DNA of 64,000 nt. Origin: Pelagimonas sp. GTDB taxonomy: Bacteria > Pseudomonadota > Alphaproteobacteria > Rhodobacterales > Rhodobacteraceae. The notes beneath the pieces were generated by a model. The model was not told where the DNA came from. It made no database searches and saw only the letters and a program-made list of their open reading frames with translations. Location of the stretch: NCBI GenBank assembly GCA_025210455.1, contig JAOARQ010000049.1, positions 1 to 64,000 of the forward strand, given 5' to 3'. Both the position numbers and the translations under genes were made by a program. This document shows, one piece after another, positions 42,252 through 51,230 of the stretch; the stretch's first letter is position 1; every line of letters begins with the position of its first letter.

Positions 42252-43817
42252 ATGTCGATCCGCCTGCTGACCAGTGCTGCTGCGCTGGCCTTGACTGCTG
42301 GCGCAGCCAGCGCTGACTACAAGCTGAATATCATCCACATCAATGATCTGCACAGCCGCATTGAGCCGATCAATAAATACGATTCGACCTGCAAGCCGGC
42401 CGACAATGCCGAAGGTAAATGCTTTGGCGGTTATGCCCGCGTGGCGACAAAAATTGCAGAACTGCGTGAACAGCTGAAAGACGAAAACGTCATCGTGCTG
42501 GACGCGGGCGATCAGTACCAGGGCTCATTGATGTACACCACCTACAAGGGTGACGTGGAAATCGAGATGATGGAAAAGATCGGCTTTGACGTCATGGCCG
42601 TGGGCAACCACGAATTTGACGACGGCGACGAAGGTCTGCTGAAACTGGTGGATGGCGTGTCCTTCCCGGTGATTGCAGGCAACCTGGATGTCAGCCAGAC
42701 GAAGATGCTGGGCGGCAAGGTTCAGAACCATGTGGTTCTGGAAGTTGGCGGTCAGAAAATCGGTGTGATCTCGGCGCTGGCCGTCGATACATCGGAAACA
42801 TCCTCACCAAGCGCCGAAGTTGTCTTCCAGGACGAAATCCAGTCGCTGCAGGCGGATGTGGATGCTTTGATGGCCGAAGGTGTCGATAAGATCATCGCCC
42901 TGAACCACGTGGGCGTGAAGAAAGACATGGAAATCGCTGGCGCGGTCAAAGGTGTTGATGCGGTTGTGGGTGGTCACTCGCACACCAAATTCTCGAACAC
43001 CGAAGAAGGCGCAATGGCCTATCCAACCATGGTTGGTGATGTGCCGGTTGTGTCGGCCTATGCCTATTCGAAATATGTTGGTCACCTGACCCTGATGTTT
43101 GACGACGCCGGCAATGTGACCTCGGCTACTGGCGACACCATCCTGCTGGACGCCTCGGTTGCCGAAGATCCGGCGATTGTAGCGCGCGTGGCTGAGCTGG
43201 CAGGCCCGATCGACGAAATGAAAAACCGCGTTGTGGCCTCGACCGAAGCGGCCATCGACGGTGAGCGTGGCTCGTGCCGGGCGATGGAATGCGCCATGGG
43301 CAATCTGGTTGCAGGCGCTATGCTGGACCGCGTGAAGGATCAGGGCGTTGAAATCGCGATCCAGAACGGTGGTGGTCTGCGTGCCTCGATTGATGCGGGC
43401 GAAGTGACCATGGGCGAAGTGCTGACCGTGCTGCCGTTCCAGAACACCCTGTCGACTTTCGAAGTCACCGGTGCAACCATCGTTGCCGCGCTGGAAAATG
43501 GCGTGTCCAAAATCGAAGAGGGCGCAGGCCGCTTCCCGCAGGTTGCAGGCATGACCTTCACCGTTGACCCAGCCGCCGAAGCAGGCAGCCGTGTGTCAGA
43601 CGTTATGGTTGGCGGTGCGCCGATTGATCTGGAAAAGGTCTATGGCGTTGTGTCGAACAACTATGTGCGCAACGGCGGTGACGGCTACAAAATGTTCCGC
43701 GACGCGCAGAACGCCTATGACTATGGCCCGGATCTGGCAGACGTCACTGCCGAATATATCGCCGCGCAGGGCGGTGTGGTTCCGGCTCTGGATGGCCGCA
43801 TCAAGATCAAGCAGTAA
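42252..43817 (+). CDS. Periplasmic 5'-nucleotidase (UshA family)
   Basis: A 521-residue exported bimetallic nucleotidase/phosphoesterase that dephosphorylates nucleotides in the periplasm. A signal peptide (SIRLLTSAAALALTAGAASA) is followed by the calcineurin-like metal motifs INDLHSR, DAGDQYQG, GNHEFDDG and GGHSHTK. The C-terminal substrate domain has NGGGLRASI and FPQVAGM. AGAGAGG precedes the ATG. The upstream PHO box predicts induction by phosphate starvation, consistent with the phn cluster in this window. Confidence 0.93.
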   Translation: MSIRLLTSAAALALTAGAASADYKLNIIHINDLHSRIEPINKYDSTCKPADNAEGKCFGGYARVATKIAELREQLKDENVIVLDAGDQYQGSLMYTTYKGDVEIEMMEKIGFDVMAVGNHEFDDGDEGLLKLVDGVSFPVIAGNLDVSQTKMLGGKVQNHVVLEVGGQKIGVISALAVDTSETSSPSAEVVFQDEIQSLQADVDALMAEGVDKIIALNHVGVKKDMEIAGAVKGVDAVVGGHSHTKFSNTEEGAMAYPTMVGDVPVVSAYAYSKYVGHLTLMFDDAGNVTSATGDTILLDASVAEDPAIVARVAELAGPIDEMKNRVVASTEAAIDGERGSCRAMECAMGNLVAGAMLDRVKDQGVEIAIQNGGGLRASIDAGEVTMGEVLTVLPFQNTLSTFEVTGATIVAALENGVSKIEEGAGRFPQVAGMTFTVDPAAEAGSRVSDVMVGGAPIDLEKVYGVVSNNYVRNGGDGYKMFRDAQNAYDYGPDLADVTAEYIAAQGGVVPALDGRIKIKQ

Positions 43818-43836
43818 AAGCTGGATCACGAGAAAA

Positions 43837-43868
43837 AGAAACGGCGGGCCAAAAGCCCGCCGTTTTTG
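43837..43868 (+). terminator. Terminator of the 5'-nucleotidase gene
   Basis: A perfect 11-base stem AAACGGCGGGC/GCCCGCCGTTT with a CAAAA loop, followed by TT; it can work in both directions and also bounds the convergent CAP gene. Confidence 0.85.
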
Positions 43869-43880
43869 CTTTCAGGGCCG

Positions 43881-44387
43881 TCAGGGTTGCTCTGACCCAA
43901 GCACCAGAACCCAATGAGTATTTGCACCTGTCCCGGCTTTGGCCAGGGCAAAATCGTTGAAACTTGGGTTGATGTTATTGGCGTGGTGGCCGGGTGAATT
44001 TGTCCAGTCCCGCATGGCTTCGCTTTCTGATCGCTGACCGCGGGCGATGTTTTCGCCAATTGACCGCCAATTGTATCCCGCGCGGGTGGCCCGCACGCCC
44101 ACCGTTGATCCGTCAGATCCGGTGTGGCTGAAGAACCCGTTGTTGTTCATGTCATCGGCATGAACCTGCGCAGCCTGGGCAAGACGGCTGTCAAAAGTCA
44201 CGTTCTGAGCGCCATTTTGCGCACGCACATTGTTCAAAAGATTGCCAAACGTGGTGTTGTCCGCGCTGGTCGGCGTGCTGGAACTTGTTGATGTTACTGG
44301 ACTATTTGTTGTTGTGCTGGGGGCGGTGCCGCTGCTGCAGGCCGCCATTGCTGTCAGGGAAAGCATCCCAAAAACGAGTCTCATCAT
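43881..44387 (-). CDS. CAP/SCP domain lipoprotein
   Basis: A 168-residue lipoprotein: signal peptide with lipobox MAAC (Cys17), then a Ser/Thr-rich linker of about 27 residues. A CAP (cysteine-rich secretory protein/PR-1) domain follows, with VRAQNG, HADDMNNNGFFSHTG and GENIARGQ. CAP domains are secreted or surface proteins of varied function. The long low-complexity linker suggests display away from the membrane. It is divergent, 62 bases away, from a Slam-like outer-membrane gene that could export it; that link is inferred. Confidence 0.85.
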   Translation of the reverse strand: MMRLVFGMLSLTAMAACSSGTAPSTTTNSPVTSTSSSTPTSADNTTFGNLLNNVRAQNGAQNVTFDSRLAQAAQVHADDMNNNGFFSHTGSDGSTVGVRATRAGYNWRSIGENIARGQRSESEAMRDWTNSPGHHANNINPSFNDFALAKAGTGANTHWVLVLGSEQP

Positions 44388-44449
44388 TGTTGGTTTCCCC
44401 TTGATTGATTTGGTGCCATGCTGTTGTCCTCATCCGTTGGAGCAGCATC

Positions 44450-45685
44450 ATGACAAACTGGTTTTCTTGTCAAAACCATTCTTGGATCAAGCGGAATTTC
44501 GGCAAGATTGCTCTGGTTTTCTGCGTGTTGAGCAGTTCCTTGCAGGCGCAGCCTATTTCGTCGGATGGCCAGGCGCAGTCGGTTTTACAGGCTTTTCAAC
44601 AAGCCGAGGATCTGCCTAGCCGCTTTGAACTGGCGCGGCAGATGGCGGCGATCCGCTATGATCAGGGGCGTTTGATGGCCGCACAGTGGTGGCTGCGGCG
44701 GGCGGCGAACTATGCGCCTGATCGTACGCGGGCAGATGAAAACCGCGCGGATTTCCAGAAAATTCGTGGTCAGGCGCGGTTTCGGCCCAGTCTGTCGTTC
44801 AATGCGCGCCCATCAAGCAATATCAACAATGGCGCCGAAGATCGGATTCTTTCGCTGGGCAATATCATTTTGGTATTTCCCTCAAGTGCTCTGGCGCTGT
44901 CGGGAATCGAATACACCGGCCGCGCCACGCTGGAATGGCGCCTGTCGGAAAGCGCGCGACAGCGCAGTTTTGTCGATCTGGATTTTTACGGCCGCACCTA
45001 TTCCCTTTCCCCCGACGCCAAGCGCCTTGCGCCACGGGCACGCGGGCGGGATTATGCGCTGACGCAACTGGCGGTGGGGGTTAGCCATCTGCGCCAGCTG
45101 CACCCGGATCTGGGGCCTACCCGCCTGCGGTTCAGCATAGGTCAGGTGCGGTCAGGCGGTCAGGATCTGCGCAGCTTCCGACGACTGGATCTGGGGCAGT
45201 CCTTTCGCCTGTCACAGCGCACCGAGGCGCTGGTGTCAGCCTATGTCGAAAACCAGATCCCGCTGCGCAGTGATCAGCCACGGGCAGTGTTGCGGGGGCT
45301 GCGTGGTGAAACACTGATGCGGTTGCAGGGCGGTGACAGCCTGCGGGTCAGTCTGGATCATCAAAACTATGACGCCAGCATTCGCACCTCATCGTTTCGG
45401 GAAAGCCAGCTGCATGTCACCTATGCTCTGGCCAAGCCGATCCTGACTGTTGGGGTCTCTGTCTTTGGCGCGGCGTCGCGCAAGCGCTATGATGAGTTTT
45501 CGCTTTCGCTGGATGGGCGTCGTGATCAACGGTTTGAAATCGGCGCGACCTTTGTGTTCAACGAAGCCACCTTTTTGGGGTTTTCCCCCAATCTGACAGT
45601 CTCGGCCCATCGCACCAGTTCGAATGTCGATCTGTTCGATTCGCGGGGTGCCTCGGTCAGTATGGGGTTCCAGTCGCGGTTTTAA
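44450..45685 (+). CDS. Slam-like surface lipoprotein assembly modifier (DUF560-type barrel)
   Basis: A 411-residue outer-membrane protein. After a signal-anchor-like N-terminus (ending SLQAQP) come about 75 helical TPR-like residues (FELARQMAAIRYDQGRLMAA), then a C-terminal barrel of roughly 300 residues ending in F. The barrel's last strands (RRDQRFEIGATF, FSPNLTVSAHRTSSNVDLF, VSMGFQSRF) resemble Slam/DUF560 proteins that move lipoproteins to the cell surface. GGAG lies seven bases before ATG 44450. The divergent CAP lipoprotein is a candidate client. Four bases overlap the convergent ABC gene. Confidence 0.65.
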   Translation: MTNWFSCQNHSWIKRNFGKIALVFCVLSSSLQAQPISSDGQAQSVLQAFQQAEDLPSRFELARQMAAIRYDQGRLMAAQWWLRRAANYAPDRTRADENRADFQKIRGQARFRPSLSFNARPSSNINNGAEDRILSLGNIILVFPSSALALSGIEYTGRATLEWRLSESARQRSFVDLDFYGRTYSLSPDAKRLAPRARGRDYALTQLAVGVSHLRQLHPDLGPTRLRFSIGQVRSGGQDLRSFRRLDLGQSFRLSQRTEALVSAYVENQIPLRSDQPRAVLRGLRGETLMRLQGGDSLRVSLDHQNYDASIRTSSFRESQLHVTYALAKPILTVGVSVFGAASRKRYDEFSLSLDGRRDQRFEIGATFVFNEATFLGFSPNLTVSAHRTSSNVDLFDSRGASVSMGFQSRF

Positions 45686-47484
45686 TGCGCGTCGCCCGCA
45701 CCGGCGGTGAACTGCAAACGTGCCAGCCGGGCATAAAGTCCGTCCTGTGCTACCAGTTCCTCATGGGTGCCGGTGGCGGTGATGCGACCCTTGTCCATGA
45801 CAACAATCCGGTCGGCCTTTTTCACCGTTGCCAGACGGTGCGCCACGATCAGGGTGGTGCGGCCCTGCGCCAGCGTATCAACCGCCTGCTGCACCGCCTG
45901 TTCGCTGGCCGCATCCAACGCGCTGGTGGCTTCGTCCAGTAGCAGAACCGGGCTGTCGCGCAGAATGGCGCGGGCGATGGCGACGCGCTGTTTTTGCCCG
46001 CCTGACAGCATCACACCGCGTTCACCCAGCCATGTGTCATAGCCGTCTTTCAGATCCATCAGGAAATCATGGGCCGCGGCGGCATGGGCGGCGGCCTCGA
46101 TTTCCGCGTCCGTTGCATCGGGGCGGCCAAAGCGGATGTTGTCGCGGGCCGATGCGGCAAAGATTACCGGATCCTGGGGTACCAGCGCGATATGGCGGCG
46201 GAACTCGGCCCGTGTCATCTGGGGCAGGGCAATGCCATCCAGCCGGATTGCGCCTTTGTTCGGATCATAAAAGCGCTGGATCATCTGGATAATCGTGGTC
46301 TTGCCCGCGCCGGAAGGGCCCACAAAGGCCACGGTTTCACCAGGGGAAATTGTCAGATTGACCTCATTGAGCGCCGAGACATCCGGGCGCGCCGGATAGG
46401 CAAAGGACACAGCGTCAAAGGTGATTTCGCCACGCACCGGGCTGGCCAGTGACTGTGGTTGGGCTGGGTCTTTGACGGTGTCTTCTGCGTTCAGTAGCTC
46501 TACCAGACGTTCTGTGGCGCCAGCGGCGCGCTGCAGTTCGCCGATGATTTCCGACAGTGACCCAACAGCCCCGGCCACCAGCACCGCAAGGATCACGAAC
46601 TGCACCAGCTCACCTGGCATCATTGTGCCCGCGCGCACGTCCGAGGCCCCGACCCAAAGCACGCCCACAACCCCGGTAAACACAAGGAAGATCACAATCG
46701 CGGTCATGACCGCGCGGGTCCAGATGCGCTGTTGGGCCGAGCCAAAGCTCTTTTCGGTGATCTCGCCAAAAACTGACCGCGACCGAGCCTCATGGGTATA
46801 GGCCTGCACGGTCTGCACCGCCCCAAGCGCCTCTGACGCATTGCCCGAGCTTTCCGCAATCCAATCCTGATTTTCACGGCTCAGCTTGCGCAGCCTGCGC
46901 CCCAGAACGGCAATCGGCACGATCACGGCGGGAACGATCAGCAGCACCAGCCCCGTCAGCTTAAGCGAGGTCAGCAGCAACAGGATCATGCCCCCAAAGA
47001 ACATCAGCACATTGCGCAGCGCGACCGAAACAGACGATCCGATCACCGACAGGATTAGCGTGGTATCGGTGGTGATCCGGCTAAGGACTTCGCCGGTCAG
47101 GGTCTTTTCATAGAAACTGGGGGACAGGCCGATCACCTTGTCAAACACCGCCTTGCGAATATCGGCGACAACCCGTTCGCCAAAGCGCGTGACCAGCGCA
47201 TAGCGCAGCGCCGTGCCCACAGCCAAAGCCCCGGCAATCGCCAGTGCTGCGCCGAAATACTGATCAAGGATCGCGCCATTTTCCACGTTGAAGTTATCCA
47301 CCACCCGGCGCACCGCCAGCGGCAAGATCAGCGACAGGCTGGCAGTGACGGTCAGCGCGATCAGCGCCGCGACCATCTGCAGGCGATAGGGGCGCATAAA
47401 GGGCCAGAGTGCGCGCAACGATCCCAATTGGCGCGATGTTTCGCGATCCGTTTCGGCTTTGCTCAGGGTCGTTCCACGGGCCAT
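45682..47484 (-). CDS. ABC exporter, fused permease and ATPase (MsbA/LipA-like)
   Basis: A 600-residue half-transporter. About six transmembrane helices occupy residues 30-330, followed by a nucleotide-binding domain with Walker A GPSGAGKTT, signature LSGGQKQR and Walker B LLLDEATSALD. Two copies would form a lipid or drug exporter; the substrate is unknown. ATG 47484 follows GAGGAG closely; a GTG two codons upstream is possible. It is convergent with the Slam-like gene, stop codons overlapping. Confidence 0.9.
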   Translation of the reverse strand: MARGTTLSKAETDRETSRQLGSLRALWPFMRPYRLQMVAALIALTVTASLSLILPLAVRRVVDNFNVENGAILDQYFGAALAIAGALAVGTALRYALVTRFGERVVADIRKAVFDKVIGLSPSFYEKTLTGEVLSRITTDTTLILSVIGSSVSVALRNVLMFFGGMILLLLTSLKLTGLVLLIVPAVIVPIAVLGRRLRKLSRENQDWIAESSGNASEALGAVQTVQAYTHEARSRSVFGEITEKSFGSAQQRIWTRAVMTAIVIFLVFTGVVGVLWVGASDVRAGTMMPGELVQFVILAVLVAGAVGSLSEIIGELQRAAGATERLVELLNAEDTVKDPAQPQSLASPVRGEITFDAVSFAYPARPDVSALNEVNLTISPGETVAFVGPSGAGKTTIIQMIQRFYDPNKGAIRLDGIALPQMTRAEFRRHIALVPQDPVIFAASARDNIRFGRPDATDAEIEAAAHAAAAHDFLMDLKDGYDTWLGERGVMLSGGQKQRVAIARAILRDSPVLLLDEATSALDAASEQAVQQAVDTLAQGRTTLIVAHRLATVKKADRIVVMDKGRITATGTHEELVAQDGLYARLARLQFTAGAGDAH

Positions 47485-47587
47485 GTCCACTCCTCACATC
47501 GTCTGGAGCCGGGTTTTGACAGGTCAGACGGTTTGGTCAAGCCAGAATTCGCCGAAAGCAACGGTAAGACGCAGTGTTTGTCGGGAT

Positions 47588-47661
47588 TGGAGCGGGCAGC
47601 GGGAATCGAACCCGCACCAAGAGCTTGGAAGGCTCGTGTGATACCATTTCACCATGCCCGC
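47588..47661 (-). tRNA. tRNA-Gly (anticodon TCC)
   Basis: A 74-base cloverleaf on the minus strand with encoded CCA. The acceptor stem is GCGGGCA/TGCCCGC, the anticodon loop is CTTCCAA giving TCC, and the T-loop is TTCGATTC. It reads GGA (and by wobble GGG) codons. Confidence 0.96.
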
Positions 47662-47673
47662 GCTGTGGGAGCA

Positions 47674-47702
47674 CACTTAGGATAGGTGCCCGGCGGCGTC
47701 AA
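47674..47702 (-). promoter_or_regulatory. Promoter of tRNA-Gly
   Basis: On the minus strand TTGACG (47702-47697) and TAAGTG (47679-47674) are 17 bases apart, about 12 bases upstream of the mature tRNA. Confidence 0.55.
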
Positions 47703-47713
47703 GCACCTGAGGT

Positions 47714-47746
47714 TGAAAAAAGGCCGCCCTATGAAAGGGCGGCCTG
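47714..47746 (-). terminator. Terminator of rpiB
   Basis: On the minus strand AGGCCGCCCT pairs with AGGGCGGCCT across a short loop, followed by TTTTTT. It separates rpiB from the tRNA gene. Confidence 0.85.
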
Positions 47747-47782
47747 CAATGGTTTTTATCATCGCGCCAAAGTGTTGCAGGC

Positions 47783-48232
47783 TTACCCTTCGATGGCGGT
47801 GATCATATCCACGCGGGTGCCGTGGCGACCCCCTTCGAATTCGGACTCAAGAAAGGCATCCACAATCGACATTGCCAGGCTTTCCCCTACGACGCGCGCG
47901 CCGATTGACAGGATATTGGCGTTATTGTGCTGGCGGATCATGCGGGCGGAAAATTCATCTGAACAGACACCGCAGCGAATGCCTTTGACCTTATTGGCGG
48001 CCATCATGATGCCCTGACCTGTGCCGCACAGGATGATCCCAAGGGCACAGTCCCCTGAAGCCACACGCTTTGCGGCGGCTTCGCCATGGGTTGGGTAATG
48101 GGTGCTTTCCGGCGAAGTCGGGCCGATATCGACCGCCTCCCAGCCTTTGGCAGTGATATGTTCGGCAATCGCCTGACGCATTGCGATTGCGGCGTGGTCG
48201 CTTGACAGGACAATACGTTTGTTGCTGGTCAT
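47783..48232 (-). CDS. rpiB: Ribose 5-phosphate isomerase B
   Basis: RpiB interconverts ribose 5-phosphate and ribulose 5-phosphate. The 149-residue protein has RIVLSSDHAAIAMRQAI, DIGPTSPESTHYP, the active-site GIILCGTGQGIMMAANK with catalytic Cys, and HNNANILSIGARV. ATG 48232 is the chosen start, with GGGGG upstream; an ATG five codons earlier is less well placed. It is monocistronic with a terminator. Confidence 0.93.
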   Translation of the reverse strand: MTSNKRIVLSSDHAAIAMRQAIAEHITAKGWEAVDIGPTSPESTHYPTHGEAAAKRVASGDCALGIILCGTGQGIMMAANKVKGIRCGVCSDEFSARMIRQHNNANILSIGARVVGESLAMSIVDAFLESEFEGGRHGTRVDMITAIEG

Positions 48233-48447
48233 CGAAGAAGCCCCCATCCAAAGGCAGTTGTAGACAGGTGCCTTGGAACAGGTGAGGTGCGATTTGTCAA
48301 ATTATCCTGCGCTTGGGTGGTCTGAGCGTTGGAAAACCGCGTAATGGCAGGCCTGCTGTGGCCAGCCGCCCAACTTTTGCCATGATCGCGGCATAGTAAA
48401 CGCCTTATGAACATCAGGTGGGGGCCTGTGTTGGTTAAGGAACTGTC

Positions 48448-48783
48448 ATGCGCTATTCTGGTCTTGTTGCTGCCCTTGCTTGCGGTGTTGTGGCCGCGCC
48501 GCTCTTTGCTGCCGATCATACGGTGACATTGACGGGCGGTGGATTCTTCCCTGATCGCATTCATCCGCAAATTGGCGATACCGTGATTTTTGTGAACCGC
48601 ACCGACGAAGTGCTTTCGGCGGCGGCCACGGATGGATCATGGCAGACGGGCAGTCTTCAGCCCGATCAGGAATACCGCCTGCCCATCGCACAGGGTATGA
48701 CGCAAAGCTTTAGCGATGGCGGCGAAGGCACCGGGTTTATCGACTATAACAACCCGGCAGATGTGGCGTTGGGATCGAACTGA
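48448..48783 (+). CDS. Exported cupredoxin-like protein lacking copper ligands
   Basis: A 111-residue protein with a signal peptide (cut after PLFA). Its beta-sandwich domain resembles cupredoxins/plastocyanins: VTLTGGGFFPDRIHPQIGDTV and FVNRTDEV align with the family's strands. The copper-binding Cys and the usual C-terminal His/Met pair are missing, so copper binding is doubtful. Its final 40 bases overlap the antisense SRAP gene. Function unknown. Confidence 0.6.
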   Translation: MRYSGLVAALACGVVAAPLFAADHTVTLTGGGFFPDRIHPQIGDTVIFVNRTDEVLSAAATDGSWQTGSLQPDQEYRLPIAQGMTQSFSDGGEGTGFIDYNNPADVALGSN

Positions 48784-49460
48784 TCTTCGTCGAAAGGTTC
48801 GATGACCTCTTCGATCAGCTCGGGCCCTGTGGCGCGGTTTGAGTTGACCTTTGGGCTGACCCGGTGAAACTTCAGATCGCCTTCTGGCGCGGCCTTCATC
48901 AGTGTGGCGGCGCCAAAGCCCTGTTCCCCCAGCCACTTGCCCCAGTTTTCCTGCGCGATCAGAACAGGCATCCGGTGATGGATTGCTGACATCTGCGTAT
49001 TGGCGGCGGTGGTGACGATGGCGCAAGTGCGTAAAGGCTGATCTGCTTTGGTCCAGTCCTGCCAGACCCCGGCAAAGGCAAAGGGGGTCTGATCGTGGGT
49101 TTGAATATACCATGGCAGGCGGTTGCCTTTTGCGTCCTTTGTCCATTCATAGAATCCGGTTGCGGGAATAAGACAGCGGCGCTGGTGGCAGGCCTCGCGA
49201 AAGGCGGGTTTCTCGGCAATGGTCTCCGCGCGGGCATTGATCAGTAGCGGGCCAGAACTGGGGGTATCGTACCAATGGGGCAAAAACCCCCACCGCATGC
49301 TGACCAACTGCCGTTGACCGTCCGGGTTCAGAACCACATGGATATTTGTGGTGGGACAGACATTGTAATTGGGCACATCGGGCAGATCATTTGCCGGGCG
49401 GGCAGAGAACATCTGCGCCATGGCATCATTGGGCAGGGTGACAGCAAGGCGACCGCACAT
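48744..49460 (-). CDS. SOS response-associated peptidase (SRAP, YedK/HMCES family)
   Basis: SRAP proteins form a stable thiazolidine crosslink to abasic sites in single-stranded DNA through Cys2, protecting replication forks. The 238-residue protein starts MCGR, exposing Cys2 after Met removal. It also has LINARAETI, CLIPATGFYEW and the catalytic HHRMPV. The 3' end overlaps the convergent cupredoxin-like gene by 40 bases. No LexA site was identified. Confidence 0.93.
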   Translation of the reverse strand: MCGRLAVTLPNDAMAQMFSARPANDLPDVPNYNVCPTTNIHVVLNPDGQRQLVSMRWGFLPHWYDTPSSGPLLINARAETIAEKPAFREACHQRRCLIPATGFYEWTKDAKGNRLPWYIQTHDQTPFAFAGVWQDWTKADQPLRTCAIVTTAANTQMSAIHHRMPVLIAQENWGKWLGEQGFGAATLMKAAPEGDLKFHRVSPKVNSNRATGPELIEEVIEPFDEDQFDPNATSAGLL

Positions 49461-49525
49461 ATGGGACCCTATCGGATAAAATTCAACGGCTTGTGTTTCG
49501 CCTCAGCTTGGCCCTATCTCGGGGC

Positions 49526-50080
49526 ATGACACAAGCCTCGATCTGCATTCCGTATTTTTCCGACACCGGTCACACCAAAGCGCTGGCGCAGGCCATTGCC
49601 CAGGGGGCCGGGCGCGGGCATCTGATGGATGTTACGCAGCTAAGTGAACCGGATTGGGCGCTGCTGGATCAGGCCGACATGATCGTGATGGGCGCGCCAA
49701 CCTATATGGGATCGACGGCGGCGCGGTTTGACATGTTTCTGGAACAGGCGGCTGAACGCTGGCTGGATCAGCAATGGCGGGACAAGATGGCCGCAGGGTT
49801 TACCGTGGCAATCCACCCGTCGGGCGATAAGCTGGTGGCCCTGCAACGCCTGTCGACCTTTGCGGCGCAGATGGGCATGATCTGGGTGGGCAACGCTTGC
49901 ATCGGCGCACCTGCGCGGCCTGAAAACGGGCCGATCAATCGCGATGGTAGCTGGCTGGGGCTGATGGCAACAGCAACCGGGGGTGAAACGCTTGTGTCGC
50001 AGGGGGATCAGGAAACAGCCCGGATCTTTGGCGCGCGTCTGGCCCAATCAGCAGATCGCTGGCGGCGCGGAGCCACCTGA
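49526..50080 (+). CDS. Flavodoxin/WrbA-like NAD(P)H-dependent oxidoreductase
   Basis: A 184-residue flavodoxin-fold protein. The FMN phosphate loop is YFSDTGHTKALAQAI, and DMIVMGAPTYMGSTAARFDMFLEQ covers the second loop. The family includes WrbA-type quinone reductases and flavodoxins, which need FMN. ATG 49526 is chosen over an upstream frame. It ends two bases before the convergent AsnC gene's stop. Confidence 0.8.
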   Translation: MTQASICIPYFSDTGHTKALAQAIAQGAGRGHLMDVTQLSEPDWALLDQADMIVMGAPTYMGSTAARFDMFLEQAAERWLDQQWRDKMAAGFTVAIHPSGDKLVALQRLSTFAAQMGMIWVGNACIGAPARPENGPINRDGSWLGLMATATGGETLVSQGDQETARIFGARLAQSADRWRRGAT

Positions 50081-50082
50081 CG

Positions 50083-50499
50083 CTAGCGCAGTGTCTTCAA
50101 AATCAGGTTTGAGGTCGAACTGGCGATCAAAGGGCTGCTGCCAACAGTGTCGTTCAAGGCCGCAAGCCGCGCAGCATCGGGCAGCGCGCATCTGACCAGC
50201 GCGTCGGTGTCCCCTGACAGCGACAGAACCTCTTGCACGCCCGGCAGCCCGCGCAGCCATGTCAAAGCCCGGTCACAGGGCCGTTCGGCAATCGTCACAA
50301 ACAGTACAGCACGGACCAATCCGTCCCACTCTGGGGCAATATGGGCATGGTAGCCGGTGATCACGCCCGATGTCTCAAGCCGGGTCAGACGATCCTGCAC
50401 CGCCGTGCGCGACAGACCGATCCGCCGCCCGATTTCCGCTGCGCTGATCCGCGCGTTGTGCTCCAGAACCGCCAGTATGTGCTTGTCTGTCTGATCCAA
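50083..50499 (-). CDS. Lrp/AsnC family transcriptional regulator
   Basis: A 138-residue Lrp/AsnC regulator. The N-terminal helix-turn-helix spans about residues 4-60 (ILAVLEHNARISAAEIGRRIGLSRTAVQDRLTRLE, read in parts) and an AsnC ligand-binding alpha/beta domain follows. These proteins form octamers and sense amino acids. It is divergent from a cupin gene with 115 bases between, which may be a target. Confidence 0.9.
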   Translation of the reverse strand: MDQTDKHILAVLEHNARISAAEIGRRIGLSRTAVQDRLTRLETSGVITGYHAHIAPEWDGLVRAVLFVTIAERPCDRALTWLRGLPGVQEVLSLSGDTDALVRCALPDAARLAALNDTVGSSPLIASSTSNLILKTLR

Positions 50500-50614
50500 G
50501 TGACATTCCCCCGTTTGGCAGGCCGATAACGTCGAAACGCAACTGTCCGCGTTTTTGTAGCGCGGCTAGCATCTCCGCATGAATCTATCGACACAGATCT
50601 AGTTAGGCGAAACC

Positions 50615-50926
50615 ATGCAAAAGATCACCGCAAAAGACTTCACCGGCCAAACAGCCTGGGAGGCATTGGATATTGAGCGCATCGAAGGCGCGACAGTGCG
50701 GCTGCATTGGACGGATGCGCCCTATAAATGGCATATCAATGATGGCCCCGAAGTCTTTGTGGTTCTGGAGGGTGAGGTGGACATGCACCTGCGCAAAGAG
50801 GGCAGGGAACAGGTCTGGCGCCTGCGGCCCGGCGATATTTTTCACGCCGAAGATGGCGATGAACATGTGGCCCATCCTGATGGCCCTGCGAGGGTTCTGG
50901 TGATTGAAAAAGAAGGCAGTGTCTAA
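50615..50926 (+). CDS. Small cupin-domain protein
   Basis: A 103-residue cupin with the core pattern YKWHINDGPEVFVVLEGEVDMH and LRPGDIFHAEDGDEHVAHP, a single conserved beta-barrel with probable metal-binding His residues. Many such proteins are sensors or isomerases and the role is unknown. It is divergent from the AsnC regulator, suggesting joint regulation, and is convergent with the broken DUF1992 gene, two bases away. Confidence 0.85.
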   Translation: MQKITAKDFTGQTAWEALDIERIEGATVRLHWTDAPYKWHINDGPEVFVVLEGEVDMHLRKEGREQVWRLRPGDIFHAEDGDEHVAHPDGPARVLVIEKEGSV

Positions 50927-50928
50927 AA

Positions 50929-51230
50929 TCAGCCCGCCTTGCGCGCGATTTCGATCTTGGCTTCGAGCAGCGAAATATCCTGCATCACCCGCCGACGCTC
51001 CGTGCGATCTGCGGTCTCCAGCAGCTCTTGTCGCAGTTTGGCCAGCTCTTGTGAAAGCGACACAAAGGCGGGCACCGCGCCATTGTCTTTCATGATCCGG
51101 TTGATCACCGCGTTTTCCGGATCGTCGCAGGCGGGCAGGGGTTGGCCAGCCCCTTGAGATTGTCAAAGGCACCGTCTTTTTCAGCCGCCTGAATGCGGGC
51201 GTTGATCAGGTCTATCAGCGGATGATCCAT
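50929..51230 (-). pseudogene. DUF1992 (DnaJ-related) gene with frameshift
   Basis: Read on the minus strand from ATG 51230, the frame gives MDHPLIDLINARIQAAEKDG...LKG and then breaks. In a shifted frame it continues as QPLPACDDPENAVINRIMKD...QELAKLRQELLE and ends at TGA 50929. The two halves together match the DUF1992 family (GAGKPLP region). The break falls at a run of four Gs (51150-51153); one extra G restores a 100-residue protein. It is either a recent pseudogene or a sequencing error. Confidence 0.75.
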
